NCBI RefSeq assembly: GCF_910592395.1
Contig: NC_088308.1
Coordinates: forward strand, 24,879,501-24,943,500
Direction of reading: 5' to 3'
DNA from: Lineus longissimus
Taxonomy: Eukaryota; Nemertea; Pilidiophora; Heteronemertea; Lineidae
DNA length: 64,000 bases
Shown: in pieces, positions 11,801 to 26,800 of the stretch
How positions within the stretch are numbered: position 1 is the first letter of the stretch
Layout of the letters: the number at the start of each line of letters is the position of its first letter
Position numbers and translations under genes: made by a program
The notes under the pieces: generated by a model
Databases searched by the model: none
Told to the model about the DNA's origin: nothing
The model's input: only the letters and a program-made list of their open reading frames with translations

Positions 11801-14800
11801 AGAATTCTATAAACTTCCAGCAAAACATGTATTTTTACTAACAAAGACACACTATAAAGACAGACCAACAGATGTTATATTAACAGACCACAGAGACAGC
11901 ACAAGTGCAGGTCAACACAGAACACTTCAAAATTGTGAGATTAAATGTCCATTTGACACAACTACTTAATGACCTTGCCACTGGTTAAGTTCCCTGTGGT
12001 GAATACTCCCAAAAGGCAATTCATTTCAATTCAACTCATATCCAAATGAGAAGAACTGATCGATTGAGACAAGATCATTAGATCATTAAGAGTAGAAGAC
12101 ATGACACCATGACAAGACAGGTCACCATGAGTGCAACACCACAAGAGCTCATTTTGAAAGTTGCTCTGCAACACCACATGAGCTCATTTTTGAAGCTGTT
12201 GTGTAAACATTGCATGAGCTCGTTTAAAAAGCAGTGTGGTGTACATCACAGGAACTCTTCTTTAGAGAAGTGATGAAAATAAACCACATGCACACATTCC
12301 AAGAGCAACAGCAAATGCTCACCCTGTAACCCTGAAATGATATCTGCTCAAGAACACCAACACCAGGAGAGAAAGCATGCCTATGAATTTGAACATGTGG
12401 CATGGATAGCCACCTGTTTCAAGGGGCCAAAAGCAGCTATCTCACCATATTTGGCACACTTCTCTTCTATCAGACCAAGGGCCAAGTCTGACTAAAAGAT
12501 AATCCACCACAGTGAAAGCAATGATCTTGCATGGACTACTATGAGGAACAATTCAAATGGTAATCTCGACTGTTGGACAAAAGGTGTGAGGTAAACCAAT
12601 ACCTGACCACCAGAGCTATCACACACCATCAAACCAGGTCATCCAAGCTAAAAGAAGCCGAGGCACGGAGGGAAGGGAAGCCGAGGCACGGAGCTGCATA
12701 TTCAAAACAGAAGCAGAAACCGATCGGTCTCCCTCTTTTTTTTCATGTTCACCAGGCATAGGTTTGCTTGGCTTTGCTCAACATCCACTATTTCAGCAAG
12801 AGAGGAAAGAGCTTCAAAGTACCAGCTGGCACGCAGGGCTTGATCTCAGAAGACAATTACAGTAACTGATCATTTGGCCCCTATACACAGTGCACAGCAA
12901 GTTGACATATCGAGTTAATTTCAACAAATGACATAAAAGTGTCTCACTTCCACAAATGACCAAGACAGTAACTTTGCTGTAAGGTCAAATCCAGTCACCA
13001 TAACTAATGACAGAGTGAGTCATTACCACTAATGACGTACAGAGTGAGTCATTACCACCATTGACGTGACAAAGTGAGTCATTACCACTAATGACAGAGT
13101 GTGCCATTACCACTAATGACAGAGTGAGTCAGCACCACTAACAACAGAGTGAGTCATTACTGCTAATGACAGAGTGATGAGTTATTACCAGTAACGGTTG
13201 TGTTAAGAAGAGCAGTGAAATGAGTAAGTGTCACATTAATGAGGCGCTACCTTTTTTGCCATCTTTGTCAGTATTTGTGGGCGTTGATGGCGGCGTCTTG
13301 GTAGCATCATCATCTGTAAATAAACACACTTCTTGTTCAGTTTACATGCAGTTATCCCTTCATGATTTCTACGAGTTTGTTGCACCTAATTTAACAGAGA
13401 AACGGGAGGTCATCAAAGCATGACTTGTGTTTCTTCAGCAGGTCAGAGCTGTTTCGCATGCAATAACCCATCCACATAGACAACTGGTTATCAATTGTCA
13501 ATTGTCATGCAGTTATCCTTTATGATTTCTACGAGTTTGTTGCACCTAATTTGACAGAGCAACGGGAGGTCATCAAAGCATGACTGGTCATTCTTCAGCA
13601 GGTCAGAGCTGTTTCGCATGCAATAACCCATCCACATAGACAACTGGTTGTCAATTGTTAAACAGTGGGTCGGCCCTGTTGAGAACTCCAAAATACTTTC
13701 ATACTAACTGAATCCGATTGTGTAAACACAAAGTTTACAGTAAACCCACAAGTCATGTGAAATTGAAGATAACACAAAAAATAAACTAGACAGTGTTCCC
13801 TAAAACTGAAAATGAAGATATTAGCAAAGTGAAGTCAATTCATCAGGATATACAGAATCAAGCCAGTGTGGAGTTGTGGAAGTGCAGTGCTGCATGAGTA
13901 GCAAGTGGTAAGTAGGAGCAAAGCTTTTCAGAGTTATATAAACTGGGAATCACACAGGCCGAAGAGAGCAAAGCAACAGAAAAACCACCACTAAAGTTGA
14001 AAAGAAGATGAAGAGCAAGAAAAGAAGAAGCCAATGTGAAAACAAAGAGGAAAGAAGTACATCTACCGCATAGACAGGGGCAGACTGTATGAAAGCACCC
14101 AGGAGTATGCGGCTGCACTCTTCGAAGGAAGATAGATGGATTGGTCACTCTGACCAAAGAAGGGGTCCACTGCATAAAGGAACCAATAGAAGTAGGTGCA
14201 CTAAATGAGGTACATGTAACCTCGAGAACAGGCAACATTACATAGAGAAAACAGTATAGAGAAGTGTTTGCGATAGAGGAATACCCGCCACCCAAGAGAA
14301 ATCTGTGACAGGATGAGCTTTCTGAGAGTTGGTAAAATGTATACAGCGATGTGGAATGGATAAGTAGTGGCAGAAACCAGTAGAAAGTGAGACATCTGGG
14401 TCAAAAGAAGGAATAGTACAAAAGAGTGATGTTGATCAAGAAAGCTGAATGGACATCATCTTTCAGGAGTGGTAACTATCAAGGATGGTGATGTTGGCAA
14501 CATATGCTTATCATGCAAAGTGAGTAGATGTCATTCTGCATGAGGCAGCATTGAAAGCCCTTTCTGTGTGCATGTCTAGAAGTTTTAGTCTGGACTTTTT
14601 TTTGCTTCTATGATGGTTGTAGATTGGTAGCAAACACAAACTTCAGCACAGAAAGGGTTAATGATGAGCTCGACAGCAGGTAGGAGACGCCCTGGACCTT
14701 GGCCTACATAAGCATTAGGAATAAAACAAGTGAGTGGGTATAAAAATCCGACACCTGGCTATGGAAGGAACCAAGAAGATTGTATACCTTGGTCATGTTC

Positions 14801-17800
14801 CTCACTCGACACTGACATACGGTCATCCATACTCTGCTGTTCAAATGACTGTAATTTTGTAATCAGGTCCTCAACCTCCTCTGTTTTCTTTGTTTCTGTT
14901 AGTTCATCCTCAGCAACATCATCTGCAAGCAGTTGGTTGGGGTCGGTAAGAGAAAAGCAACAACAAAGAAAGTCAAGCGAACACTTTGAGAAGTTGCTTC
15001 ATGTAGTACAGTGTACATCCCATGTCATGATAATGTTGCGCTTGTACTTGATTTACATTTGATTTGTATCACTAGTGCTTTGCCATACTATACCCTAGCT
15101 TTTGAACAGCAAATTCCTCTCTTTCTAATGTGACTGATCAATCTGATTTGAGGCGACATAGAATCCCATCAAAGGTGTTTTTTGAGTCACAGGGAACAAT
15201 AAAGGGGTCACAATAAAGGGGACGACACAAAACACTGTACTACATGAACAACATCCCTGAGAAAAATGCAGTAAATAGTGCGATTAGTTCAAAGAAACTT
15301 CTTTTCACTGGTCCTTTAGATAACAATCAATAATTACATTTAAAAGAACCTCAACCACTGAAGAGCACTACATTTGATACACAACTCAGATTAATAGATT
15401 GTAGGTTATGCACTATATGATATTATTCATGAATTACTAATTTTGATAGACACTGATACAGATCTAACAAGATTCAAGTCTCTTAACTAAGAAAGATTTC
15501 AGGACCTCAGATATTTTCTTGAGAGCAAGTTACTAATAGTTAGTTAGCAAGTGTGTCTGGTAGTTTAAAAGAGAGCAACTCCAAGAGATAATCAAACGTT
15601 AATTGACACATGCAGTTAAAGAAATGATAACATACCAAAATAAATTTCTATGACATATCTACTTCCACCTCATTATTGAGTGCATTTGATCCCAAATCAA
15701 TGGAACAAAAATGACAAGGGCAACTACAAAATATGTACAGACAAAAACCATGAGCTATTCCCAGGCAAATCAACTGGTCAAGACCAACCAGCAGCGTCCT
15801 GTGGAAATTTTATGTCACATGTTGTGTAACCCCTGTACATCTCCTCCAGTTGCCAGTCGGTTTACTCAATTTCGTTGCCTGGGTGAGCCAGAATCACAAA
15901 ATCTTGTTGGCTCTTCATAACTTGGGATAAGATGACCCTGCTACTGAGGTGGGTATATCTGCTGCATATGATCAATTGCAATTGAGGGGCAACTCCATGT
16001 GCAGAGCAACTGGTTTTGATCAATTGGTAATTTCCAGTTACCTCTCAGCAGCTGCCAGTGAGTTGCCCCCAAACTGTGTGCAGCAGACGACAGGAGCATG
16101 CAAGACGCACAAACAAGAGGATCGGAGTTAGGATTCTACATGCAATAATTCAAACACTGAAGGAACAAGTTTGAATATCAAAGTGCAACTGTTTCAGTTA
16201 TATGACAACTTCACTGTCACCAACTCAAACAGTGCGTGCAATTTGATGTTTGTGTTCCTCAAGGAATCTATAACCACATTCATTTGATAGTATAGATGGG
16301 TGTGAAAGAAGTAAGGTTAGTAACTATTCTATATCAAAATTCTATGAAAAGAAAACAAGAATATGATCTCATGCTGACATGATGACATGAATGAAGGAAT
16401 CATTCATGGTGTTGTGGTTCTTAAGTAATAAGCAGATGGACTTTGGTTGACCGAGCACCACTTAATAACCAGTAGCCATGCAGTCAAGACAGACAAGCAA
16501 GTTCATGTCCTTGACCAGTGTCACCAGCAAGATACACTGGGAAGGTGATACAGACACTGTCACACTGACATAAATTTCCTTATCTAGGTAATCATGTTCA
16601 CATCAAGTACCATATTTATATCATAAACAATCAGGGAATTTCTCAGATAAAGTCAAATTTGTAGACAGATTTGTCATTATACCGAGTTAAGACCCTGACA
16701 GTACCAGTAGTTGTCATTGGGAATGTACATTTATTTTCATTATCTGGAGTCCTAATGGCTTGATCTGAGATAGTCCCCTTGAAACTAAAGTCGTAACAAC
16801 ACACAACAACCTAACAACGCAACCAAATATAAAACACAAATCTGAACTGATGAGGGGACATTTCATGCTATGAGAAGGAAGGTAAGGAGTTATCATGCTA
16901 TAGACATTGATAGACATGCACCGATCTACGATTTTTAGGGATTAGATCAGCGCTGTACCTGCTGATTCATGAGGATGGTAGTCATCAGATTCATTCCCGT
17001 CAAACAATTCAAGTTTCTCGATCAACTGACGATACGCTTCCTCTTTTTCCTCCTCCTCTTTGAGTTTTTCCTCATCGGATTTTTCCTTCACAGGTTCTCT
17101 AAATGTCTCTGTTACCTCATCCTCATCTAAACACAGCGGGAAAGAGTTTAGTAGCATAGAAAGCACTAAAAGCAAAACAAAAAGATGTAGGGGTTCTGCC
17201 AAAGAGAGATGGACAAGTTTTGAAGTTCGAACAACTTTAACACTTTGATGCAAAAGTCTGAATTCATTCATTTCCTGCACATTATGTTATTCTGCTTTTC
17301 CACACAGAACCTTTTGTAACTTCATGTGTAAATCTTGCACAATTTAAACACATAAGTATGGAGGAAAGCCTTTAGTGTCCCTTTGAGGCAGAAACCCTAT
17401 CTGCATGCACTGATATCAGCAGGGTAGAACAAAGAAATGAAACTGGGGTAAGCGGGCTATGGAGACAAACATCCATTTCCATCACCCTCTCTAAGGATCT
17501 ACCAACTTTGAACAAAACTACATGCACACATTCACACAAAGCAGTCATTTCTAACATCAAGGTACTGTGGGAACATTCATACTATCTTATGACCTGAGCC
17601 TGTTCTTCAGCAGTCTTTAGCTGAATTGATAGTTGGTGGTATCGAAGTTTCAAGGTAATATTTGAACCACAATTATAGAGTGGTCATATAGTTCCTTTTC
17701 TTCTTCCAAATCACACCTTCATTCAGTGACAGGCTAGGATTTCAGAAGGGTGATATCAAATAGAAAATAATCCAAGGACACCTGGTTCCAGTAACCATGG

Positions 17801-20800
17801 CATTAGCAGCAAACATACACCAGTTCTGTTCTAACACATGGCATTCCTAGGACGCAATCACCTCTAACATATACACCCTGAACTTCTATCTAACCAAGCT
17901 GAATGCCAAGTTTTATAAGCAGGGAATACATGTGGGCTTGCTATTGGCAAAAGAGAGCAACTGTGATGTGAAAGTTAGTTATTTGGTGCACGTTGAAGCG
18001 TTCTGTTGGAATCCTTGGAAACGTTCTGTTGGAATCTTGATATCAATGATCAATCTCAGAAGATAGGCTTCATATGGCACCTAGTAGTTTGATAGAGATG
18101 GTCCTGATCTACACTGGGACAACTAAATCTAGAAGATAACAGATTTAATCCGTTTTATGTCCAGACATTCACTCTGTATCAGCACAGGGGGTAACCTCAC
18201 TACAAAGGAGATTTACTTTGTGTAGAGATTTTCCCACACTGCAAGACATTATCCATGTAGACTCACACAGACCAACAACCGCACATAGCAGCAAAAGACC
18301 ATCGAGGGAAGGAATAAAGGGGCTTGAATCGTGTTGTACACCCAAACACACAATCGGATAACAAAACAATTCATCATAACACATAATATCAAACACTCTG
18401 TACAATACGTCGTTAAAAAACTATATGGTCATTCTCTATTGACATCACAACATGAAATCATCATATAGAGATTTGTCGAGGAAAAACGCGCTGAAACATC
18501 ATCATTACTATAACACATCATGACAACAATATCATAGATAATAATTCACTATCCTATCAGCAGGCACCTAAGAGAAACTATAATCATACAACATTACTGA
18601 CATAATTATACTTTACCACTCGAAATACAATACAACAGGGTGGATGAAATATTTACTCAATCAACCCAGTGATCACCAAGCCAAACCTTAGATTTTGAGA
18701 AAATGTGGACATATGATGTCGTCTGCTCAAGACCGGGTTGAATGAGTCAAACATTCCTCCACAGCACCTGAAAACAATAAAATCAATTGCATTAATATAT
18801 GCAGGGACATACCTTTGGTGAAATCTTTATTTTCGACAACGGACCCCCGTGAACTTGTGCTCTCCTCTCCAGCTGATTCGGACTCCTTCATCAAATCTTT
18901 TTCATCAAACTGTACATCTAACGACATGCCTCGTTCTATTGTTGATTCCCTGGAAGGACCTAATTCTTCTTTTAAGGCATCAAAACCTGAAGATAGAAAG
19001 AAGGCCGAGTAATATTAAGGTTGGTGGGTTACCCGGTACTTCCTTTCTTTTACCACCAAAACATGCACTGGGCCCTGCATGTTTCACACAAGGTTTAAGT
19101 CTAGTCATGCCATTCGACTGGTATATGCCAAGATATAGCTTTATTGCAGGTTACCATCCCAGGTACCCTACTTATGTTGAATGACAACAAGATGTGGTAG
19201 TTCCACCACTGACCTGAAAATTTCCCAGTTCTTACCACTGACCTTGGAAAAGCAAAGTATAACTTTTGCCAATTTCAATCAACTATATCACTAAATCTTA
19301 CTAATGGTGGCAAACGAGCCATACATGAAAAGACTTCACACACTAAACCTACCTGACGTATCCATCTGTGTTTTTGCGAAAGCTTTTTCCAAGTCGTCGT
19401 CGATCGACTCGACATTATATATACATTTTCTAATCACATCTTCCCTGTTGATATCGCGCAGAGCTTTTTCTAGGACGTTCGCTGTGGCCTCGTCTCCATA
19501 CCGCTGTCGCCAAAGGAGTAACATGGCCAGACACTGGTCACTCAACGTATTATACTGATTTTTTATGCCTTTTATTTCTTCGTCGGATATTCCAAGTCTT
19601 TTGGCGAGGATGACCCAATCTCCCTGAAGAGTGGACGCGATTTCACTTAACCTCAAATCCATTTTTGCCATAGTTTCTGTGTTGGCTACAAATAAAACAC
19701 AAAAACAAACAATCAATTAAAGTCAATATACATCTGTAAAATCCCAAATAACTTATAATTCATAAAATTCTGAATTATTTCAAATGCCTGTGAAAACCTT
19801 ACAGTTTCAGGACCATGCCACTGTAGTGGATCCAGGCCATTAAAGCTTGTACTTACTTGTCTCATCCCCCGTTAAGAAGGAATATTTCTTTCGAAGTTCT
19901 AATGCTGCCTCTGAATCTAAAGTTTCCATGGAGCCACCTTCCATCTGAAAACAAAAGAAAACCTGTCAAGAAAGACTATTTAGGGACTGAAAGATAGGTG
20001 TCTGAAACATCTTGTGTTGGTTTCCAATGTCACTGTCGGGTCAGGTATGCATTTCACATCCATACTAAACACAGCCATAGGCCCTGGGTTTTCGATTTCA
20101 ACGAAAAAAGGAGTATAGAAATCAGCAAATAAACTAACTTACCTTCACATAATCTGGCAATTTGATATTTAAGCTGCACACAGGTGTCTGTGGTGCCTCC
20201 CCACGTGCTGTTTTTGGATCTTTCATAAACGCAACTCTCGCTGTCGGCTCCGCATTTGTATCTCGGACCCTGACCGTAAATGGAACGCGATTTTCTCTAA
20301 ATGCATGGAAGGGGAAGTGAAGCTGATCGCCAGACTTGGTCACGGGTACCAGGTTGCCTGCCATCTCTATCCAGTTGGTCTTGCCATCCAAAACCTAAAT
20401 GAAGTAAACAAGTTTAGAATTGTGCCTAATGAGGGGTGGTTTTAATCACCCACGTACAACAAAGTTTAGACTGCATTCCAAACTAAAAAAAATCAATTCA
20501 AATTCACTCACCTCCACATCCTTGCTCTCTGCAACTTTTGTATAATGTTCCTGACTCTCCAGGGTTTTTTCCATCTTATCGTCCGTCATACAGAAGCAGC
20601 GTAACTTTGCCTCTTGAGGGTCGTGGCGTTTTGTAAACACAACAAACTTGGACATGTACGGGACACAGATGGCCTCCCTGTAGAGCTCTGTTGCCATTTT
20701 TGCTGAGTCGTTGATATTTTGACAATCCATCAACCAGAACCTTGAATGTGAATTAAGAGATTAAGCATTGCACAGGCAACACAAGACTTGAAAGCAAACA

Positions 20801-23800
20801 AGACTTCTTCACCATTTTTGCAATTCACATCAGGTTAAGAACTGAGTGTATGAGGACATATCCTCACTGTGTGTTCATTTTAAGTTTCTCATCAATAAAG
20901 ACAAAACACTAACCTGGCAGATACGGCTGTAGTAAAAGAGACACAGTCATCGACGAACGCGAGTGGTGTTGTTCCTGTCACATCCTCCCATTGCGCTGGA
21001 GCGGGCCCACCTAGAGGAAAACAGAACAACACACTCTAAGGATGAGATCCGGTCTGATGAAAGGGGGGATGGTCGGAATATGACACGAAAGCATTCAAGA
21101 TGGCTGTACATTTCAACAACAAATTGGCCAGTTGGCCAATTGGATAGGTAACAAGGACAACCGATTGATCAGTTCATTGAGTGGACAACCAGGATGACTG
21201 CCTGATCAGTTCTTCGAGCAGACAACCAAGATGGCCGCCTGATCAGTTCATTGAGCAGACAACCAAGATGGCTGCCTGATCAATGCAGTAAGGAGATAAC
21301 CAAGATGGCCGTCTGATCAACGCATTGAGCTGCTGACAACCAAGATGGCTGGCAATATCACAGATTAAGTACCCTTTTTGTCATTAGAATCCCGCAAATA
21401 TCTTCATCATCTTGAATGCTTTTCATAGTGATCAAGATACACAGTAATCACAGTTTTGCAGGATGCCACTAAATGTAGAAGGGCACAAAGGGTAGTCTAT
21501 CATGCTAAATAAACTGGTCCATCTAATATCTTAAAGTCAAATGAATACTAGATAAATATACATATGAAGTTTCAAAGATTTTAATATTCAAACGTGTGTT
21601 CATTTTATTTGCTGCATATCACATATGACTCTGAGTGGGGAATTCATTGTCATCTTCAATGATGTATCTATCATTTCCACATCTAATTGGTTCCAATAAT
21701 GGCCCAGTGATGCCAACATTGGCACAGCTTTTGAAGCCCTCAATGAAACATCCTTTAGGAAAATCAAGAGAGCAGTTCTACTCATATCCCAGAAAGCTTT
21801 TTTAAACTGATATATGTGCAAAAACATAACTGTGATAAACGTGAAAATAATCGCGAAAATGTTCACACAAAAAATCACAAAACTACAAAACAAGGCAAAT
21901 CGTCATATGAGAAGATTTCACACATTGTCAAGACTTGGAACCACCAGGACTGAGGTCACCATGCAAAAAATGACTGACAATATCAAAGGTGTTTCATTCG
22001 GTTGGTTGTTGTGTATGGAAATGTTTTCTGGTGATTGTTTGATTAATTTTTGTCTCATTTGCCTTCCAATTATTTTAATAAAATAAACAAAAACTTGAAC
22101 ACACATTTGAAAATTATAGATCTTTTTAAGGTAAAATTCACACAAAATCCTTCCAAAAATCACATTCTCGAATTGTTGGTTTAACTTAGCTAAAGTCTGA
22201 TCTGTCTAAACTTACTGAGGGCTTTTCTTACAAAGTTGGCCCAGATTTTGTTAGACTATGATAGGGATGGCAAGCAATAAAAGGCTTTTTACAGTTGTAA
22301 AAATGCTTACAGTCACACTACATGTAGATGGCAACTGCTGATAGAAGGCAAGACCAAAACCAGCACCAGGTATAAAATACTCGAATTCAATAATATGAGT
22401 CAGTAGATCACATCATAAAAGCATTTTCATTTTCGAGCAGAAATGACAGATGTTTCAAGAAAGAAGCTGGATTCAAGAGCCAGAGAGCTCTTTGATATGT
22501 ACAAGAGAAAACAGCTCTCAAGCAAGCTGTACACATTCCAGAGGTAGACAGTTCTTAACCCAAGGCATTTTCATTGCATGTATTACTATTCAAATCAATG
22601 AAGTCATTGGCATCAAGTTTTTCAAGTCATTTACAGTATTGTTGTGGCAGTAAGGTCATTTCACATGGCATACAAGATGACAGACAGAGGTCATTTTCAG
22701 CAATCTCATGCCAGTTTACAGCGGCCCCAATTGAAGATTAAAGCAAAAAGCTAGCATCTTACAACCAGTTTCAGTAAGGCATCAAGACTGACCTAAGTAA
22801 CTCACAGTGATGCCATGATCTAGCACCTACATGGCACAAAATTCCTCAATTGCATGAGAGCAAGCTTTGCCAATGGCAATGGTATTTACAATAAAGCCCT
22901 GAAAAAAGTAAGGCACCAAGCTTTTCCAAAATTGGTTACAGCATTGCCTGGACAGTTCATGGCACCATAACCTGTAAAAGAACAGGCCTCGGCCCCACCA
23001 TGTTCATTTAAGGCAATGCCATGATAGACTATAGCACCATCTACATGACAGTATCTTAAGATTCCTACCAGGTCGACTGGGGACATCTCCTGGAACTGTG
23101 AGATAAGGTTCCATTACCAATTTATTAGTACAACGATTAGCAAGTTTGGCGATTTTCAAGTGTTACTTATAGAATACCAGGAAACCGATTTTGAGGATTA
23201 GTTCATGGAATAAATCTTTAGAAGTGATACTTTGAACATTTTTTATAGAATACCACCATACCAATGATATTTTGAGAATTGTTCAATTAGAATACCAGTA
23301 TTTTAGAATACAAGTGTTTGCATTGACTCTTTGTTAGGTATTACTTGATATGGTACCAAGGTTAAGTTAGGTAGAGTATATCAAGACAATTGTCTTCAAA
23401 ACGTTTAGGGTCATTAGTACAGATCACCAAATAACCAATAAACAAATTTCTCGTTCTCTTACTCGGTATGTCGTCATGCTCAGGCTCAGTCAAGCCAACC
23501 AACAACCCTACATATGAAGAATGTGATTGAAAAAAATGCATCTCAAAATAATCGGGTATAAAAACCGAGGAGTCGAACAAGGCAGTAGATCTAGACTACT
23601 GGAAAAATCATACTTAGAAATTGATCGGGGAAGTTCCCTGCATTAGAAAATTGTGATTACTTCATGGTTGTCGCTTTGTGTTGTCTATGGTTCATTATTG
23701 AAGACTTGGCAAGATATTTGTAAGAGATTTAATGATTTCTTACAAAGACACATTTTGTAACGGTTATTAAAATACAAACTGCAATTAATTAAAAAGATTG

Positions 23801-26800
23801 AAATATTCATATGATTCTCAAGCAAAATCCAAAATGACAGATAAAATATATTTCTGATGACTTAAAATGAAAATCTAGGTCAAATTTTGTGTCATTTGAT
23901 AGGACATTTGAGTCCAATGACAGAAGTCCCAGTTTCAGAAGTCACACCTCAGTTGGAAAATTCAGCCGGGGAGGATTATCTGGCAATGGTGCACTGACAT
24001 GGTCAACTTTTTCAATATACCACTAAAACTATCCAACTTTCTGTGTAGAAACTTGCTAAAGTCCTCACCAACACATTCACTTTTCGATGATATCATCACC
24101 GGCCTGGACAGAAGCCTACAGCTAATAGAAATGCTCCAACAAAGGCAACCTATACACAAAGATACCAGTATGTGTGATGTTGCCAAAAAGGCACTCTAAC
24201 ATTTACAAACGTTAAAGCACTAACATTCCTGACAGTTGACTATCTTCCAAGACATTTGCTAAAAAGAGTAGTCTGCTTCTAAGAGTCCAGCTGTGCAAAA
24301 CACTCTACATAGACCTGGCGTGCAACCAAGACTGCTCTGAGGTGACTAAAACACTCTTATTTGCGGCCATTTCGAAAGTTTCAGCATTAGACCTGAAAAT
24401 AAGATGACTATAAAACTGGGAACTTCCCCGGGGAACACTGGGAGCGATCATAATATCACCTACACATGTTGGTATGCAGCCACCGATTCAACAAAATAGA
24501 GTCGGATTTGGTAACACCTGTGTGACATAAAAAAAAGATGAGAAAAGGTTGCTTAAAATCTAGCTGGTATGCTTGTGTACAATACTTTAAATGGTTTGTT
24601 TCTTGTTTTCTTCTGAAAATAATGTTGCTTTGAATGGATTTATGTTGGTGGATACATGCATTTTATGTTTGTTGGGACAGGGATCAGACTTAGGGAAAAT
24701 GTTCTGTTTTGCTGATGGGCAACTCTTCTTTTTCCATGGAGTCATAGGGCAATGTTCCCATGACTAGCATTCTGTCCACATAAAGTCAATGTGACTAGCA
24801 TTCCGTTCACATGGAGTCAATGTGACTAGCTGACGGTTAATGTGAATTCAATGTGACTGGCATTCTGTTTACATGAAGTCAATGTGACAAACATTCTGTT
24901 CACATGAAGTCAACTGTAATGGGACCACATGTAGCATTCTCTGTTAACAAGAAGTCAATCAAGCATTCTCTGTTTTCATGAAGTCAATCGAGCATTCTGT
25001 GTTCACATGAAGTCAACTTAGCATTCTCTGTTTACATGAAGTCAATGTGACAAACATTCTGTTCACATGAAGTCAACTGTAATGGGACCACATGTAGCAT
25101 TCTCTGTTAACAAGAAGTCAATCAAGCATTCTCTGTTTACATGAAGTCAATCGAGCATTCTGTGTTTACATGAAGTCAACTTAGCATTCTCTGTTTACAT
25201 GAAGTCACACCATGGACCACCACAGGGATCTATATACTGTCTATGCTATTCCATTTGCCCATTCCAAACACCTCCACCAAATGAAATCAAAAATACACAG
25301 AAACATGTGAACATAAGACCAACAAGCTGCGGGTGCTAATAATTGAAAAGAATTATTAAGCAGCCATTGTCACTATTCAAACGTGTTCTGTGATTTTTTA
25401 TGCCATGCAGGCAAACACAGATTGATTTCATTGTGGTCAGCTAAAAGAAGTGAGGAGTGCCTGAGAAAAGGAGGTAAATCATAAAATATTTGATCATTTC
25501 CATTATCAAATGATGAAGTGATCACATATTTTCGATAATATATTTATTCAATTTGTTTCACATTTGAATAAAATATCCATTATGAAAATACACTGCAATT
25601 TTATGAAAAGAACTTTTCGTCATAAAATTTATAGGGCAAATGAAACAGACATTGCACAGCACTGATGCGAACATTCTGGTTTCAGTATATCACAAATGTC
25701 ACCATTCACCAACTGTGTATCAGCATGGTTATACCATAGTTCTGGATTTGGGGTAACTGCTCAAACAGAACCTTCACAAATTGACATTGCCCAGTTCCAT
25801 TCAAGCTAAACTTATTTCTGTAATGATAATTATCACCAATAATAGGAAAAAATAAATCCCATTGTGGGGATAAGCAATAGACTATGAAAAGGATTCAGAT
25901 TCCCTCAACCAGGGGATGACATAATAATCTATTGTTAACGATCAAAAGCAACAGTGGATGGGTCATGTTTGAAATGGTGACAACCTTAGTACCTTCTCGT
26001 TGCTTGTGGAGCTTTCTAGGGCCTGCAGTATAAAGGGATTTGATTCAAATTGACTGAAACAGGACGAGACAATGTTGGCTTAGAGCCATTATAGGGACGA
26101 GAAAAAATCTGTTGCAATGAAATATTATTCGAAAAATCGACACTGATGCAATTTTGCGCCGGTCATGCAACATTTGTGCGCATTCTGACAAATAGGGAGC
26201 ATGCGATGTCAACATTCTGTGGTGATATCATGATCTTCTTGGGGTCATAGAGTTCCATGCCATTCAAAATCTACCTGGGGAAATTTGCATCTGAAAATTA
26301 TAAACTATGATAAACGATAAAGCTACGGAAGACGAGATACATGCACAGACAACAAGTGTCGTCGCGTTAAAAGTCTGCCTACAACACTTCACGGCTTTAG
26401 AGGACGATATGCAGGAAGGACACTACACAGGCAATAGAAAATAACTTTTCAATGTTATCATTCCTACATTTCTATCGATAATGATGTAAGATGAAATGAC
26501 TTGAACTTTTTGTTAACTCTTTGACAAGTCATTTTGCACAAAACGAAATGAAAATTTTACTGGTTTTCTTGCAGATATGCTCAAGGGCGTGCCATTTTAA
26601 AGACCGGTCTTATCAATGCCTGTCATGGTAATACATGACTGAAGGTCATCAACCTGTATTCATCATGATCAATATGCCAAAACAAAGTTATTTTCCTTAC
26701 CCACTGTACAGAAAATGGTCATAAAGAGAAAGGGAAAGGTGTAAGAGATAGAATGTAAAGAAAGCAAAGCATGCTCGGTTCTCCTGCACAGTAATATGAA

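Larger units (their letters stand above)
11283..13250 (-). other. Intron between tail exons 5 and 4
   Basis: 2.0 kb. Holds a short CTAT run near 11.67 kb, a diverged 45-50-bp repeat at 12.14-12.24 kb and a minisatellite at 13.0-13.2 kb. Nothing coding seen. Confidence 0.8.

Noticed and set aside
12326-12334. 9-base segment between TTTCAG and GTGAGC in correct phase
   Set aside because: Far too short to support without transcript data; matches of this kind are expected by chance.
23962-24199. Overlapping open frames on both strands near 24.1 kb
   Set aside because: No homology, no splice signals in phase, and no codon pattern unlike the rest of the intron.
26266-26281. 16-base segment between TTTTCAG and GTAGAT
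   Set aside because: Length would break the phase-1 intron frame.
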